This document shows, piece after piece, positions 33,207-41,644 of a DNA stretch of 64,000 nt. Below the pieces are notes generated by a model. The model made no database searches, had not been told where the DNA came from, and was given only the letters and a program-made list of their open reading frames with translations. Numbering within the stretch: the stretch's first letter is position 1; every line of letters starts with the position of its first letter. Origin of the DNA: Pseudomonas alloputida (GTDB lineage: Bacteria > Pseudomonadota > Gammaproteobacteria > Pseudomonadales > Pseudomonadaceae); the NCBI RefSeq assembly GCF_021283545.2, contig NZ_CP128540.1, forward strand, positions 3,941,501 through 4,005,500, given 5' to 3'. Both the position numbers and the translations under genes were made by a program.

Positions 33207-36200
33207 TCAGCTTCCAGATCGCTTCCAGCCATATGCACCTTCGCCGGCGTCAACTACGTTTCCGTAGCCGTTGGCGAATTGCCCAGCAACCTCTTGCACA
33301 GCCCTGTCGGTTGCCTCTCGGATAATGAAATCTATGTCTCCGTTAGGCATGCGGCGCTGCTCCACCCGGGCGCTGGAGTAGTTGTGGACGTTGATGTTTT
33401 GCTGGATTCCAGACGCGCTGGCGGTTCCGGACTGAGAGCCCCCGGTCACGCGCGCCGACGTGATCGGCGTGACATTGCCAGTTCGCAGCGCCTCCACAGC
33501 CGACACGCCACCAAAGCGGCGAATGTCAGCCTGCGACCACACCACCTCGCCTTTGTGGACGATGCCGGCCGGGTCATTGACGCCGCCAGGGCCGGTGTAG
33601 CCGCCAGTGGAGAATCCGACGCCGTTAATTGCTGCTACGTTGGCAAGGCCGGCTGTGATAGCAGCGGCTGCAGCCGCAAAACCAAGCGCCGGTCCGACGA
33701 TGGGGATCGCAGCAAGCGCGGCATAGGAGTCGGTTGCCGACTTGTAGGTGCTGATTGTCGTCTGGGCGATAGCCGCAGCCTTGCCGATAGCTCCAAGACG
33801 ACTGTTGCCAGAACGACTCAGTACGGCCATATTCCCGAAGAAGTCAGCGCTTGCGCTCATGATTGCGGCGTTTTTCGCTTTCTCGATCTGCTCGCGCCCG
33901 GCCTGCGCCTGCCTGTCGATGTTCTCGACACGCTCCGCGTAGGTCTCTTCGTTGATAGCCTTCAGGTCCAAGTAGGCTCTTTGCTTCTCAAGCTCAGTAG
34001 CTCGCCACGCATCAAGAGCGGCCTGCTGATCATTAAGCCGGTCTATCTCGCTGTAGGCACCGCCGACAGCAGCATCAAGTCCGGTTGTGGTTGGCGCCTT
34101 ACTGACGCCTTCCACCGTGCCGGGTTTCTGGGCGGCCTTGAGGTTGATGTCGCGAATCTTGATCAGCGTTTCCAGGCGCTTGGCGGCCTCGACATTGCCT
34201 TGGCGTTCGTACTCCGCCAGTTGCGCGGCGTCTTCCAGGCTGGACTTGAGCTGATTGGCTTCACGCAGCTGACCAGTCAGGGTCAGCAGCTTGACCTGAT
34301 CCTCATTGGCCTGCTTGATGCCCTTCTGAATCTCGGCTTCTCGCTCCAGTGCGGCGTTGCGCTTGAGCTGGGCGGTGATCAGGTCCTGATTGGCCAGCAG
34401 CGATTTCTGATCGGCAGTCAGGGTTTGCTTGCTCTTGATGTCGGCGAGCTGCTGCTCCCACTTGACCAAGGCCTGCGCTTGGGTGCCGATACGCTGAACG
34501 GCAATTCCCTGGCCGTTAACCGATGCCAACTGCTGGGTCAACACGGCATTGGTTTGCCGCGCCGCATCCAGCATCTTGGCGCCAGCGTCCTCGCGGAATT
34601 CCGCGGGCTTCGGCGGCTTCTTTTCCTTATCGGCGTATTCCTTGCGGATGTTGGCGATGCGCTGCTCGATCTCAGCCTCGGACACCTTGGCTTCCAGGCC
34701 TTTGGCTCGCGCTTTGGTGATCTCGTCTTCCATCTTCTGCTGATTGCTGCGGTACTTCAGGCCTTCTTCATTCCATTGCTTGTCAGCGGCGATGGTGGCC
34801 TTGCGCTCATTCAGTTCGGTCGAGGCGGCCTCTTTCTTCTGCCGCTGCGCATCGACAGCGGCCTGCGCCAGCGCCACCTGCTTCTCCAGGCCGGCAATCA
34901 AGGCCTTATCGCCAATCTCCTGCGCCCTCTGTAGTTGGCTCTGAAGGTGCTGCAGCTTGAACAGCTCAGGGCTGGCCGACAGGCGCTCCTTCAGTTCATT
35001 CCACGCCCCGGAAATACTGGTGGTCACGTCGTCCCAGGCCCGGGCGAGGCCACGGGTCGATTCGACCATTTCCTTGTTGCGCGCACCCATCTCGTCGGCC
35101 ACGGCGCCGGCCAGCACCTTGACAGCTTCCATGCGCTCGCCTTGCTGCTCCAGCGAGCGCACCTGGTCGAATACGGCTTGGGTGATGACGCCGTACTTTT
35201 CGCTGTACTCAGCAGCCAGGTCGGTGACGCTGCCCTTGGTGCTGGACAACTGGTCGGCGATCTCGGCCGAACTCTTGCCAGTGGCCACGGCCATCTCGGT
35301 GGCAGCACGCGCCACCTGGGTAAAGGCTTCGCCGGTAAGGCGGCCATTGCCGGCCAGGGCCAGCACTGCTTGGCTGGCCTGCTCGAAGTTTCGCCCGCCA
35401 GCGATGGCGGTAGACATAGCGATCAGGTCGTCAGCGGTTTTGCCTGCCGCGTCACCGGTCAGGGTCAGCACTTTGCGGTACTGCTCGGATTGTTCGTAGC
35501 CCTTGTATGCTGCCAGGGTGAAGCCAGCGACGGCCGCTCCGGCCAAGGTAAACGGGGTGATCAGCCCGGCGACATAGCCGCCCAGCGCCTTGGCAGCCGG
35601 GGCTGCTCCGCCGAACATGTCTTTCAGTTGGCCGCCCTGTTGCAGGAAGACGGTGAGCGGCGCCTGCCCGCCCTGGAGCGACACTGCGATGTCGGTGAAT
35701 TGGGCGGGAACGCCGCGCAGGGCTGCCGCCGTCTGCTTGGCCGACATCCCGGTCTTGTTTAGGTCGCTGGTTACGCCGGACAGGCCAGTCGATACCTGCT
35801 TGCTCTGCCGACTGATCGACTCGAACACCGGAGAGCCGGTGCCATTCCAGGCGCCAAGGCCCTTCATGCCGTTAGACAGGTAGGTGAATTTCTGCCCTGT
35901 ATCCAGAAAGACCTTGCCAGACCCCTTCGTCGTGGCGTTCAGCGATTCAAGCCAAGCCTCGGCCTCCTTGGTTGCCTTCAGCGAACTGATGAAAGAGCCG
36001 TTCTTGATCGAGTTGCCGAGCGAGAACATGCCCGCCTCAAGCGCGGAGGTTCCGCCGTACAGGTCGCGGAACGACTTTGTGGCAGCATCCGAGATCGACA
36101 CCTGCTCCTTGATGGCAGCCGTGGTCTTTTTCGATGACGACTCGATGCGTGATGCACCAGCCGATACGGACTTGGCCGCACCGTCTGCGCTCTTGCCCAT

Positions 36201-36350
36201 CGACTCCATGCCGGCCCCGGCCTTCTCCATCGCCGGTTTGATGCTCAGCCCCGCATCTTCCAGCGCCTCCAGCGCCTTTTGGACGTCGACCGCCTTCTGC
36301 TCAGCATTGCGGCTATCGATCTCGATGGACAGGCGCGAGGTCTGGTTCAT
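33207..36350 (-). CDS. tail tape measure protein
   Basis: 1047 residues, sets tail length and is ejected with the DNA. Features: a charged N-terminus, a typical tape-measure core (RGVPAQFTDIAVSLQGGQAPLTVFLQQGGQLKDMFGG), hydrophobic segments at about 285-325 (GYVAGLITPFTLAGAAVAGFT), and a long coiled coil 480-830 rich in Ala, Glu, Lys and Gln. A Gly/Ala-rich stretch (IPIVGPALGFAAAAAAITAGLANVAA) lies near 915. The start has a cccggagaaacgca site after a hairpin. Confidence 0.95.
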   Translation of the reverse strand: MNQTSRLSIEIDSRNAEQKAVDVQKALEALEDAGLSIKPAMEKAGAGMESMGKSADGAAKSVSAGASRIESSSKKTTAAIKEQVSISDAATKSFRDLYGGTSALEAGMFSLGNSIKNGSFISSLKATKEAEAWLESLNATTKGSGKVFLDTGQKFTYLSNGMKGLGAWNGTGSPVFESISRQSKQVSTGLSGVTSDLNKTGMSAKQTAAALRGVPAQFTDIAVSLQGGQAPLTVFLQQGGQLKDMFGGAAPAAKALGGYVAGLITPFTLAGAAVAGFTLAAYKGYEQSEQYRKVLTLTGDAAGKTADDLIAMSTAIAGGRNFEQASQAVLALAGNGRLTGEAFTQVARAATEMAVATGKSSAEIADQLSSTKGSVTDLAAEYSEKYGVITQAVFDQVRSLEQQGERMEAVKVLAGAVADEMGARNKEMVESTRGLARAWDDVTTSISGAWNELKERLSASPELFKLQHLQSQLQRAQEIGDKALIAGLEKQVALAQAAVDAQRQKKEAASTELNERKATIAADKQWNEEGLKYRSNQQKMEDEITKARAKGLEAKVSEAEIEQRIANIRKEYADKEKKPPKPAEFREDAGAKMLDAARQTNAVLTQQLASVNGQGIAVQRIGTQAQALVKWEQQLADIKSKQTLTADQKSLLANQDLITAQLKRNAALEREAEIQKGIKQANEDQVKLLTLTGQLREANQLKSSLEDAAQLAEYERQGNVEAAKRLETLIKIRDINLKAAQKPGTVEGVSKAPTTTGLDAAVGGAYSEIDRLNDQQAALDAWRATELEKQRAYLDLKAINEETYAERVENIDRQAQAGREQIEKAKNAAIMSASADFFGNMAVLSRSGNSRLGAIGKAAAIAQTTISTYKSATDSYAALAAIPIVGPALGFAAAAAAITAGLANVAAINGVGFSTGGYTGPGGVNDPAGIVHKGEVVWSQADIRRFGGVSAVEALRTGNVTPITSARVTGGSQSGTASASGIQQNINVHNYSSARVEQRRMPNGDIDFIIREATDRAVQEVAGQFANGYGNVVDAGEGAYGWKRSGS

Positions 36351-36362
36351 TGCGTTTCTCCG

Positions 36363-36395
36363 GGCAATAAAAAACCCGCCGGAGCGGGTCTTGTG
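36363..36395 (-). terminator. hairpin and T-run before the tape measure gene
   Basis: Minus strand: GACCCGCTCCGGCGGGTTTTTTATT, then GCCCGGAGA and the tape measure ATG. Same hairpin-plus-ribosome-site layout as before the fibre and endolysin genes. Confidence 0.7.
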
Positions 36396-36407
36396 TATCT
36401 GATTCGA

Positions 36408-36866
36408 TTAGATGCCGGCAGTGATCTGCTCCATGAGCAGCGCCTCCAGGTTGCCGCGAGATACGCATGTCAGATCCATGTTCTGCGACACCTCGCCCGG
36501 GCGGTAGTCGCCGGCAATGGATGCCCTGACCACGTAGCGGCCCTGATAGGCGATCACGCCCATGGTCACCTTGGTAGAAGTTCTGTTGTCGAGCAGATAG
36601 TCAAGTCCAAGGGTCTTGCCGCAGTCTGCGTCCCGAGGAGTCAGCTTGACTTGCTTGGGAGCTGTCGAGATTACGCCGGCCGCATCGTCGAAGCTGGTGA
36701 TCTGGTAGCCATCAGCAACCAGGGCGCGCTTGGCAGCCATCAGGACCTGCTCTTTGCTGGCCGTCGTGTTGCTGACTGCGTTAACGCTTTGAATGGTTGG
36801 CGCTTGATATGTGGCTGCGCAGCCACTGATGAATACTGCCGCGGCAATCACGATCCCAATACGCAT
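36408..36866 (-). CDS. phage lipoprotein, 152 aa
   Basis: Type II signal MRIGIVIAAAVFISGC (lipobox ISGC) and a mature domain of alternating helices and strands (SKEQVLMAAKRALVADGYQITSFD ... GVIAYQGRYVVRASI). The ATG at 36866 follows cagggggaaacct. It sits inside the tail operon between the tail chaperone and tape measure genes. That is unusual for a structural gene and fits a lysogenic-conversion or exclusion lipoprotein. Confidence 0.7.
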   Translation of the reverse strand: MRIGIVIAAAVFISGCAATYQAPTIQSVNAVSNTTASKEQVLMAAKRALVADGYQITSFDDAAGVISTAPKQVKLTPRDADCGKTLGLDYLLDNRTSTKVTMGVIAYQGRYVVRASIAGDYRPGEVSQNMDLTCVSRGNLEALLMEQITAGI

Positions 36867-36916
36867 AGGTTTCCCCCTGAATGAGGCCGTCATTTTAGCA
36901 TCACCTGGTCCTCCTC

Positions 36917-37234
36917 TCAGTCATCTTTCTCTGCCAAGCACAGCGCATCGAGGGTATAGACCACCTCGTCTATCTCGCTGCGCGGCATTGCCGGAGGGTG
37001 CGCCTCCAGCCAGTCGGAGATCTCGCGAGCTGACAATGGCAGCGGGAACGCCCCGGCCGTCGTGGTCAGGAATCTCCGGCCGCGAGTGATGTTGCGGAAC
37101 GTGATCAGCAGGTAGGCGGTGACAGGATCGTTTTCCGGCTCATCCGGCACGGCCATGCCCAGGCGCTGGTAAATTACCTGGCGCTTTTCGCCCCCGCCGC
37201 CCCACTCCTTCTCCCACTCGAACCGGGCGACTAC
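36917..37234 (-). CDS. tail chaperone T frame, made by -1 frameshift from G
   Basis: The reading frame opens before the G stop (VVARFEWEKEWGGGGEKRQ...) and runs 105 codons to 36917, ending ALCLAEKDD. It has no good start of its own (an ATG at 37156 is internal). Ribosomes that slip -1 at GGGAAAG (37240-37234) make a G-T fusion of about 242 residues, exactly as in lambda. The fusion helps polymerise the tail tube on the tape measure. Confidence 0.8.
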   Translation of the reverse strand, partial: VVARFEWEKEWGGGGEKRQVIYQRLGMAVPDEPENDPVTAYLLITFRNITRGRRFLTTTAGAFPLPLSAREISDWLEAHPPAMPRSEIDEVVYTLDALCLAEKDD

Positions 37235-37644
37235 TTTCCCACCGTCTCCGCCATGGCTTCTTGCGCCTCCAGGGTCGATGCGGAGGCTTCGCGCAGCACG
37301 AACAGGAAGAAATCCAGGTGGGTATCGAGCATCTGCTCGCCAGCCTGCGGGCTGTAGGCCAGCGGGTTGCCGTCCTCATCCTGCACGCCAGACCAGTCCT
37401 TGACGATGAACTGGCTCAGCAACTTGCACTGGGTCTGGTGCTCGGTGGTCTCACCAGGAACGATGCCGACCACGCCGGCGGCAAACTGGGCATCAGCGTT
37501 GCGCAGCTTGCGCCGCTCGCGCTCCAGGGCGACCGCGTAATGCGGGTTGTCGATGCGAGCCAGGCGCACCTTGGTGTCGGCGTCGTAGTCGACCCACTTG
37601 GTATCCGAGGTGTTCTGCTCGTTCTTGGTCAGTCGCAATGCCAT
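37231..37644 (-). CDS. tail assembly chaperone G
   Basis: 137 residues: MALRLTKNEQNTSDTKWVDYDADTKVRL ... helical C-terminus SASTLEAQEAMAETVGK. An aaggaattcaagc site precedes the ATG at 37644. The position between tail tube and tape measure, and the slippery site right before its stop, identify it as the lambda gpG counterpart. Confidence 0.8.
   Translation of the reverse strand: MALRLTKNEQNTSDTKWVDYDADTKVRLARIDNPHYAVALERERRKLRNADAQFAAGVVGIVPGETTEHQTQCKLLSQFIVKDWSGVQDEDGNPLAYSPQAGEQMLDTHLDFFLFVLREASASTLEAQEAMAETVGK
37234..37240 (-). promoter_or_regulatory. -1 programmed frameshift site GGGAAAG
   Basis: In the G frame the bases read G GGA AAG TAG, an ideal X XXY YYZ heptamer directly before the G stop. 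The same heptamer is used in lambda G-T. The -1 frame stays open for 105 codons. Confidence 0.85.
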
Positions 37645-37725
37645 GCTTGAATTCCTTACGCCACGCCCAAAAAGGACCGCACCGGGTGGCGTTGTGCCCG
37701 ATGCGGCCAAAAGAGTGTTGCGGTG

Positions 37726-38886
37726 TTACGACACGGTGATGGTCGAGGTGCCCAGCTTGGTGCCGTCCCATTTGCTGGTCGCGGTGATGGTTGCCGAGCC
37801 AGAGGCCACGCCGGTGACCAGACCGGTGCCGCTGACCGTCGCCTTGCCTGGCGCAGAGCTGGTCCAGATAACATCCTGCTGGGCGCCAGCCGGCGACACG
37901 GTGGCGGTGAGCTGCTGGGTGCCGGCCACTGCGATGGTCGCGGTAGGTGGCGCCACAGCCACACTGGTCGGCGCCACATACGGCGCGCGGGTGATGGTCG
38001 GCGCCACCTTGGCCACGGTGTAGTTCAGGGTGACTTCGATCAGGTCACGCTTGCCGCCGCTCGGCAGATCTCCGTCCACTTCCAGCGACGGGAAGTCCAG
38101 GGTGTAGCGGTTTCCTTCGCTGTCGGTGATCGGGAAGGCCACCGCGACGGTGCCCCGGGTGAAGCTGTTCTTCCAGATCTGCCAGGCGCGCTGCGACCAG
38201 GCCAGGGTGATGCTGCCGGTGACGGCGGCTTCGGTGGCAATCTGCGCACCGGGACCGAGTTTGTCGGTGCCGATGCAGCGCTGCGCTTGCAGGCCGTTGT
38301 CGAGGTTGACGGTAAGTGCTGAGACGCAGGCCACGCCTTCCAGCGACTGACCATCGACCGTCAGGGTGCCGACGTTGATGTTCGACATGAACGGAGTGGT
38401 GGTCGGCGGGTTGACGGTGGCGACGGTGTTGGTGTCGCCATCGGCGTAGTCCAAACCGGCCATGGTGAAAGTGGCTGTCACCTTGCCATCGGACGGAACA
38501 TCCAGCGCGAAGGTCGAAACGTGCATGCCCTTGAACAGGGTGTACACGCCGACATCCGCGAAGTTCTTGGCAATGGTGAAGGTGCGCCGGGTGTCGCCTA
38601 CGGTCAGCACGTTGGCAGCCCAAGTTCCGTAGAAGGCCGCCTCCAGCAGCTTGTCGAAGCTGCCATAAGACAGCTCGCCGACCAGGTCGCCAGCAATCTC
38701 GACGCCAGTGGCTACAGAGCCCTGACTGATGCGCGATTCGGTGATCTCATCGCTGACCTGAGTGCTGACGGTCGGCGACAGGGTGTTGCTGGTCAGGCGC
38801 AGGGTATCCCACGCGCCGGTGAGGGGTGTTACACCCGGAGTGACTTCCGGGATCAGGTAGGTGTTCTGTCTTGCGCCGGAACTCAT
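37726..38886 (-). CDS. major tail tube protein with C-terminal Ig-like domain
   Basis: 386 residues. The N-terminal ~305 match tail-tube proteins (TYLIPEVTPGVTPLTGAWDTLRL; ESRISQGSVATGVEIAGDLVGELSYGSFDKLLEAAFYG). The last ~75 form a BIG2-type bacterial Ig-like domain (VAPPTATIAVAGTQQLTATVSPAGA ... GSATITATS), as on lambda gpV. Such domains decorate the tail surface. An aggagactcct site precedes the ATG. Confidence 0.9.
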   Translation of the reverse strand: MSSGARQNTYLIPEVTPGVTPLTGAWDTLRLTSNTLSPTVSTQVSDEITESRISQGSVATGVEIAGDLVGELSYGSFDKLLEAAFYGTWAANVLTVGDTRRTFTIAKNFADVGVYTLFKGMHVSTFALDVPSDGKVTATFTMAGLDYADGDTNTVATVNPPTTTPFMSNINVGTLTVDGQSLEGVACVSALTVNLDNGLQAQRCIGTDKLGPGAQIATEAAVTGSITLAWSQRAWQIWKNSFTRGTVAVAFPITDSEGNRYTLDFPSLEVDGDLPSGGKRDLIEVTLNYTVAKVAPTITRAPYVAPTSVAVAPPTATIAVAGTQQLTATVSPAGAQQDVIWTSSAPGKATVSGTGLVTGVASGSATITATSKWDGTKLGTSTITVS

Positions 38887-38903
38887 AGGAGTCTCCTTTC
38901 TGC

Positions 38904-38935
38904 GGGCATAAAAAACCCGCTCAAGGCGGGGCGGG
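38904..38935 (-). terminator. hairpin and T-run before the tail tube gene
   Basis: Minus strand: CCCGCCTTGAGCGGGTTTTTTATGCCCGC, followed within 25 bases by the tail tube ribosome site. Confidence 0.65.
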
Positions 38936-38950
38936 TGTTACAGAGTTAAA

Positions 38951-39472
38951 TCACGCGGCATCGAGCCCCAAGGTCATCTGGAGCTGATCGCGCCAGTATT
39001 CGACCTGATGTTCCAGTCCCGGCTTTTTGTTGCGCCACCGGGCGAGCTCACGGCCGCTCAGGCTTGCGACCTCCCTTGCGTCATCCAAGGCCCGGCAAGC
39101 TCGGTCGAACTGCTGCTTTTCGTTCAGCTCGCCACGCAACAGGGCGTCAATGTGCAGGTCGCACCAGACGGCAAAGTCATCGTCGAGCCAACGAGCGAAT
39201 GCCACAGCCAGTTTTGGGTGAAGCCAGGTGCCCTGCCCCTTCCCGCCCTTTATTGCCTCGACAAGACCGAAGTGAGATTTTCCCACTTCGGTGTCCAGGC
39301 CCAGCGCTCTTGCCAGCGCCTTGAGGTAGCTAATGCTTGCGGGCAGGCGCAGCCAGTCGATCGGGCGCTTGCCGAAACGCTTGGCCACATCGGTGGCATT
39401 GATCCACCCGTCGCTATTGAAGCGAACGGCTTGGCCTTGGTAGTGAAACGGAATGACGTTGCTTGCATTCAT
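38951..39472 (-). CDS. KilA-N domain protein
   Basis: 173 residues. The KilA-N DNA-binding domain spans about 10-110 (FNSDGWINATDVAKRFGKRPIDWLRL; TWLHPKLAVAFARWLDDDFAVWCD), and a helical C-terminus follows. The start MNASNV at 39472 has a gaggtg site and is preferred to an upstream ATG at 39490. KilA-N proteins act as antirepressors or host-takeover factors. This one sits among tail genes on the same strand, an odd place, so it is probably cargo. Confidence 0.85.
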   Translation of the reverse strand: MNASNVIPFHYQGQAVRFNSDGWINATDVAKRFGKRPIDWLRLPASISYLKALARALGLDTEVGKSHFGLVEAIKGGKGQGTWLHPKLAVAFARWLDDDFAVWCDLHIDALLRGELNEKQQFDRACRALDDAREVASLSGRELARWRNKKPGLEHQVEYWRDQLQMTLGLDAA

Positions 39473-39593
39473 CGGTAACACCTCGTTCATCAGGCGAATA
39501 GATACGCAGCCGGGGCGGACGGATGAACGAACATCCACCGTTCGGCTGTACGGGCCTAGGCTGCGTGTTTCGTTGCCTTGCGGCAGAAAATGG

Positions 39594-40016
39594 TCAGCCG
39601 GCGCGGAACCGGGTGTTTACGTTGATCTGGTAGAAGCCTTCGTACTCGCCAGTATCGATCTGGCTGGTTTCCAGGCACTCCAGCTCGCCACTGCTCCAGT
39701 AGGCGAAGTGCGCCTCTAGGGCGTCAGCCAGCTGGTTCAGGCCGCCGATGCCGGTCTGCAGGCGAGCGAAGCACTGCACGGTGATGATGCCCGGCTTGCG
39801 GGTGTACGGCTTATCAGCCATGCCGGCCATGAAGGCCGTGGCGTGGCCGATGCTCAGCCTGCACCACAGGCCGTCAGCGGGTGGCTTGAAGACGCCCGAG
39901 GTGTCGAGGTTCTGTGCCGGAACCTGGGCGTTCGGGTAGAAGATCCGGTCCTGCGCGATGCCAGTGAAAGCCTTCATGCGGCTGACGATGGCCAGCCTGA
40001 TCTGTTCATAGGTCAT
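39594..40016 (-). CDS. tail terminator-like protein (gpU-like)
   Basis: 140 residues. MTYEQIRLAIVSRMKAFTGIAQDRIFYPNAQ ... YTRKPGIITVQCFARLQTGIGGLNQLADALEAHFAYW is the pattern of the DUF4128/gpU tail-completion family. It abuts the previous gene (stop and start share base 40016). About 120 bases before the KilA-N gene. Confidence 0.75.
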   Translation of the reverse strand: MTYEQIRLAIVSRMKAFTGIAQDRIFYPNAQVPAQNLDTSGVFKPPADGLWCRLSIGHATAFMAGMADKPYTRKPGIITVQCFARLQTGIGGLNQLADALEAHFAYWSSGELECLETSQIDTGEYEGFYQINVNTRFRAG

Positions 40017-40570
40017 TAGCGGTACGCCTCGGCCACGGACGCAAAGGCCAGCCCGTAGACACCGTTTGGCGCCTGGGTGGAATGCCCGGTTTCTAGGCTC
40101 ACCGAGTACGGGAGGTTGTTCTGGATGTAGATCGTCGAGTACGGCGGCGCGGCATAGATGGTCGCGGAGCCGGCCTGAATGGTGGCCGATCCTGACGGGT
40201 CGATCCGGTTGATTTCGTAGTAGCCAGGCTCATCGATGGTGACGAAGTTGTTACCCCGGAACCGGCCGCCGACGTAGCCTTGACCGGCTGCCCTGGCGCC
40301 GACGAAGTAGTTTTCGTTGCGCTCGCGCTTGGTCAGCTTCTTCCGCCCCGCCTCCGCCGCTCGGGCATCGTAGGCATCGGCCATGGCGGTGTTCTTGGCC
40401 TTCAGCTCGATGTTGGCCTTCCACAGGTCAGGGTTGCCGACCGGCGAGCGCTGCACGACCTCGCTGAGGATGGCCAGCGCCATCTCACGCGCCCGGTTGC
40501 CCACGGCATCGTCAATGGTTTCCTTGAACCTGGTCGGGGGCGTGCTCCATCCACTTTTGCCGGCCATCAC
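40016..40570 (-). CDS. head-tail joining protein (gp10/gpZ-like)
   Basis: 184 residues. N-terminal ADAYDARAAEAGRKKLTKRE helices and a C-terminal NNLPYSVSLETGHSTQAPNGVYGLA stretch are typical of HK97 gp10/lambda gpZ-type minor tail or joining proteins. Starts MMAGKSGWS in an ATGA overlap with the previous gene. Confidence 0.75.
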   Translation of the reverse strand: MMAGKSGWSTPPTRFKETIDDAVGNRAREMALAILSEVVQRSPVGNPDLWKANIELKAKNTAMADAYDARAAEAGRKKLTKRERNENYFVGARAAGQGYVGGRFRGNNFVTIDEPGYYEINRIDPSGSATIQAGSATIYAAPPYSTIYIQNNLPYSVSLETGHSTQAPNGVYGLAFASVAEAYR

Positions 40571-40950
40571 GACCTCCTGAGCTGAAGCTCGATATGCGCC
40601 TGCGCGGCGTCGGCATTGACAGACTCGACGCGGTAGGTCACCTGCTCGCCCGTCACCAGGTCCGGCGCGGTGATCTGGTGGCCGACCATGGGGTTGTCAG
40701 TCACTTCGTTGGCCAAGGCGATCAGCTTCACGTCGCCGACCTTGATGTTGACGTTGTCGATGCGCTTGCTGTCGTAGCCGGCCAGGACGCCGCGGCCGGT
40801 GTAGGTCACTGGTTGGGCTGTGCTGGTCTCCGCCACCGGATCCCACTCGCCTTCGCCCATGTAGGTGCCAGTGAAGGCATTCACCGCGTCAGCCAGCTTG
40901 CCGTCGAAGGCCTTGCCGAGCTTGGTTTGGATCTTGTCGCGCATGCCCAT
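40567..40950 (-). CDS. head-tail connector protein, 127 aa
   Basis: MRDKIQTKLGKAFDGKLADAVNAFTGTY then a beta-rich domain (VTYTGRGVLAGYDSKRIDNVNIKVGDVKLIAL) and IELQLRRS. Its place between the DnaT-like adaptor and the joining protein indicates a head-closure (stopper) role. The start is ATG at 40950 or 40944. Confidence 0.65.
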   Translation of the reverse strand: MGMRDKIQTKLGKAFDGKLADAVNAFTGTYMGEGEWDPVAETSTAQPVTYTGRGVLAGYDSKRIDNVNIKVGDVKLIALANEVTDNPMVGHQITAPDLVTGEQVTYRVESVNADAAQAHIELQLRRS

Positions 40951-40951
40951 A

Positions 40952-41329
40952 TCAGCCCCTCACCATCGGGATGGCGTTGGTGCCGGTCATCCACGGGTAG
41001 AGCAGCGCCATGGCGAAGTTCTCGCCCGCAGACAGCGCCGCTGAGCCTTGCACGTAGGTTTCGCTCACGGAGACGCCAGAGCCAGCCGATACCGTCTCGC
41101 TCACCGTTTCGCGCTCGGTGGCCTTGTACAGATCGCCCGTCGAGGCGACCTTTGCCACCTGGGCGCCGGCCTGCTTGATCTCGGCCGGCACCGGATCGGG
41201 CACCGGGCGCTTAATCTTGCTGGTCAGCCAGGCATTGGCCTGCATCACAGAAAGGACCGGATCACCGGCCCCGGCCCAGCCCGACCCCAGCAGCGCGTCC
41301 ACGTCGGCAACAGTGATGAAGTCGGTCAT
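40952..41329 (-). CDS. head-tail adaptor (DnaT-like/gp6 type)
   Basis: 125 residues. MTDFITVADVDALLGSGWAGAGDPVLSVMQANAWLTSKIK and ALLYPWM-type C-terminus fit the DnaT-like/gp6 adaptor family that lies after the capsid gene in Pseudomonas siphophages. Confidence 0.7.
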   Translation of the reverse strand: MTDFITVADVDALLGSGWAGAGDPVLSVMQANAWLTSKIKRPVPDPVPAEIKQAGAQVAKVASTGDLYKATERETVSETVSAGSGVSVSETYVQGSAALSAGENFAMALLYPWMTGTNAIPMVRG

Positions 41330-41332
41330 GGG

Positions 41333-41602
41333 TTATTCCTGGGCGGACTTGTCGAGCAACTCAGCGAGCGCAGGCCGTTCAGCCCCTGCGTCGAATTGGA
41401 TGCCTTTCTCGATCAGCTTCGCCTTGATCTCGTCGACCTTCAGGCCCTTGGACGGTTTATCGCCGCGAGCCTTGATCGGCTCAGGGTGCTCGTAGTCATC
41501 CGGCGCGAACTGGGCGTCGATGATCTTGTAACCCTTCTGGCGCAGCTCAGCCTTGCGCTCAGCAGTGACCGGGTGTTTCTCGTAAACGACTTTCTCGCTC
41601 AT
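41333..41602 (-). CDS. HeH/SAP-like small protein, 89 aa
   Basis: MSEKVVYEKHPVTAERKAELRQKGYKI with a C-terminal helix-extended-helix motif (GLKVDEIKAKLIEKGIQFD ... ALAELLDKS). This HeH/LEM-like module occurs right after major capsid genes. Possibly binds DNA or decorates the capsid. Confidence 0.7.
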   Translation of the reverse strand: MSEKVVYEKHPVTAERKAELRQKGYKIIDAQFAPDDYEHPEPIKARGDKPSKGLKVDEIKAKLIEKGIQFDAGAERPALAELLDKSAQE

Positions 41603-41644
41603 AGCGATCTCCTTGGGAATGCGCCCCGGAGGGCGCGCTACCGG

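Noticed and set aside
33279..35762. Long plus-strand frames opposite the tape measure gene
   Set aside because: They mirror the codon pattern of the minus-strand gene, have no ribosome sites and no family features.
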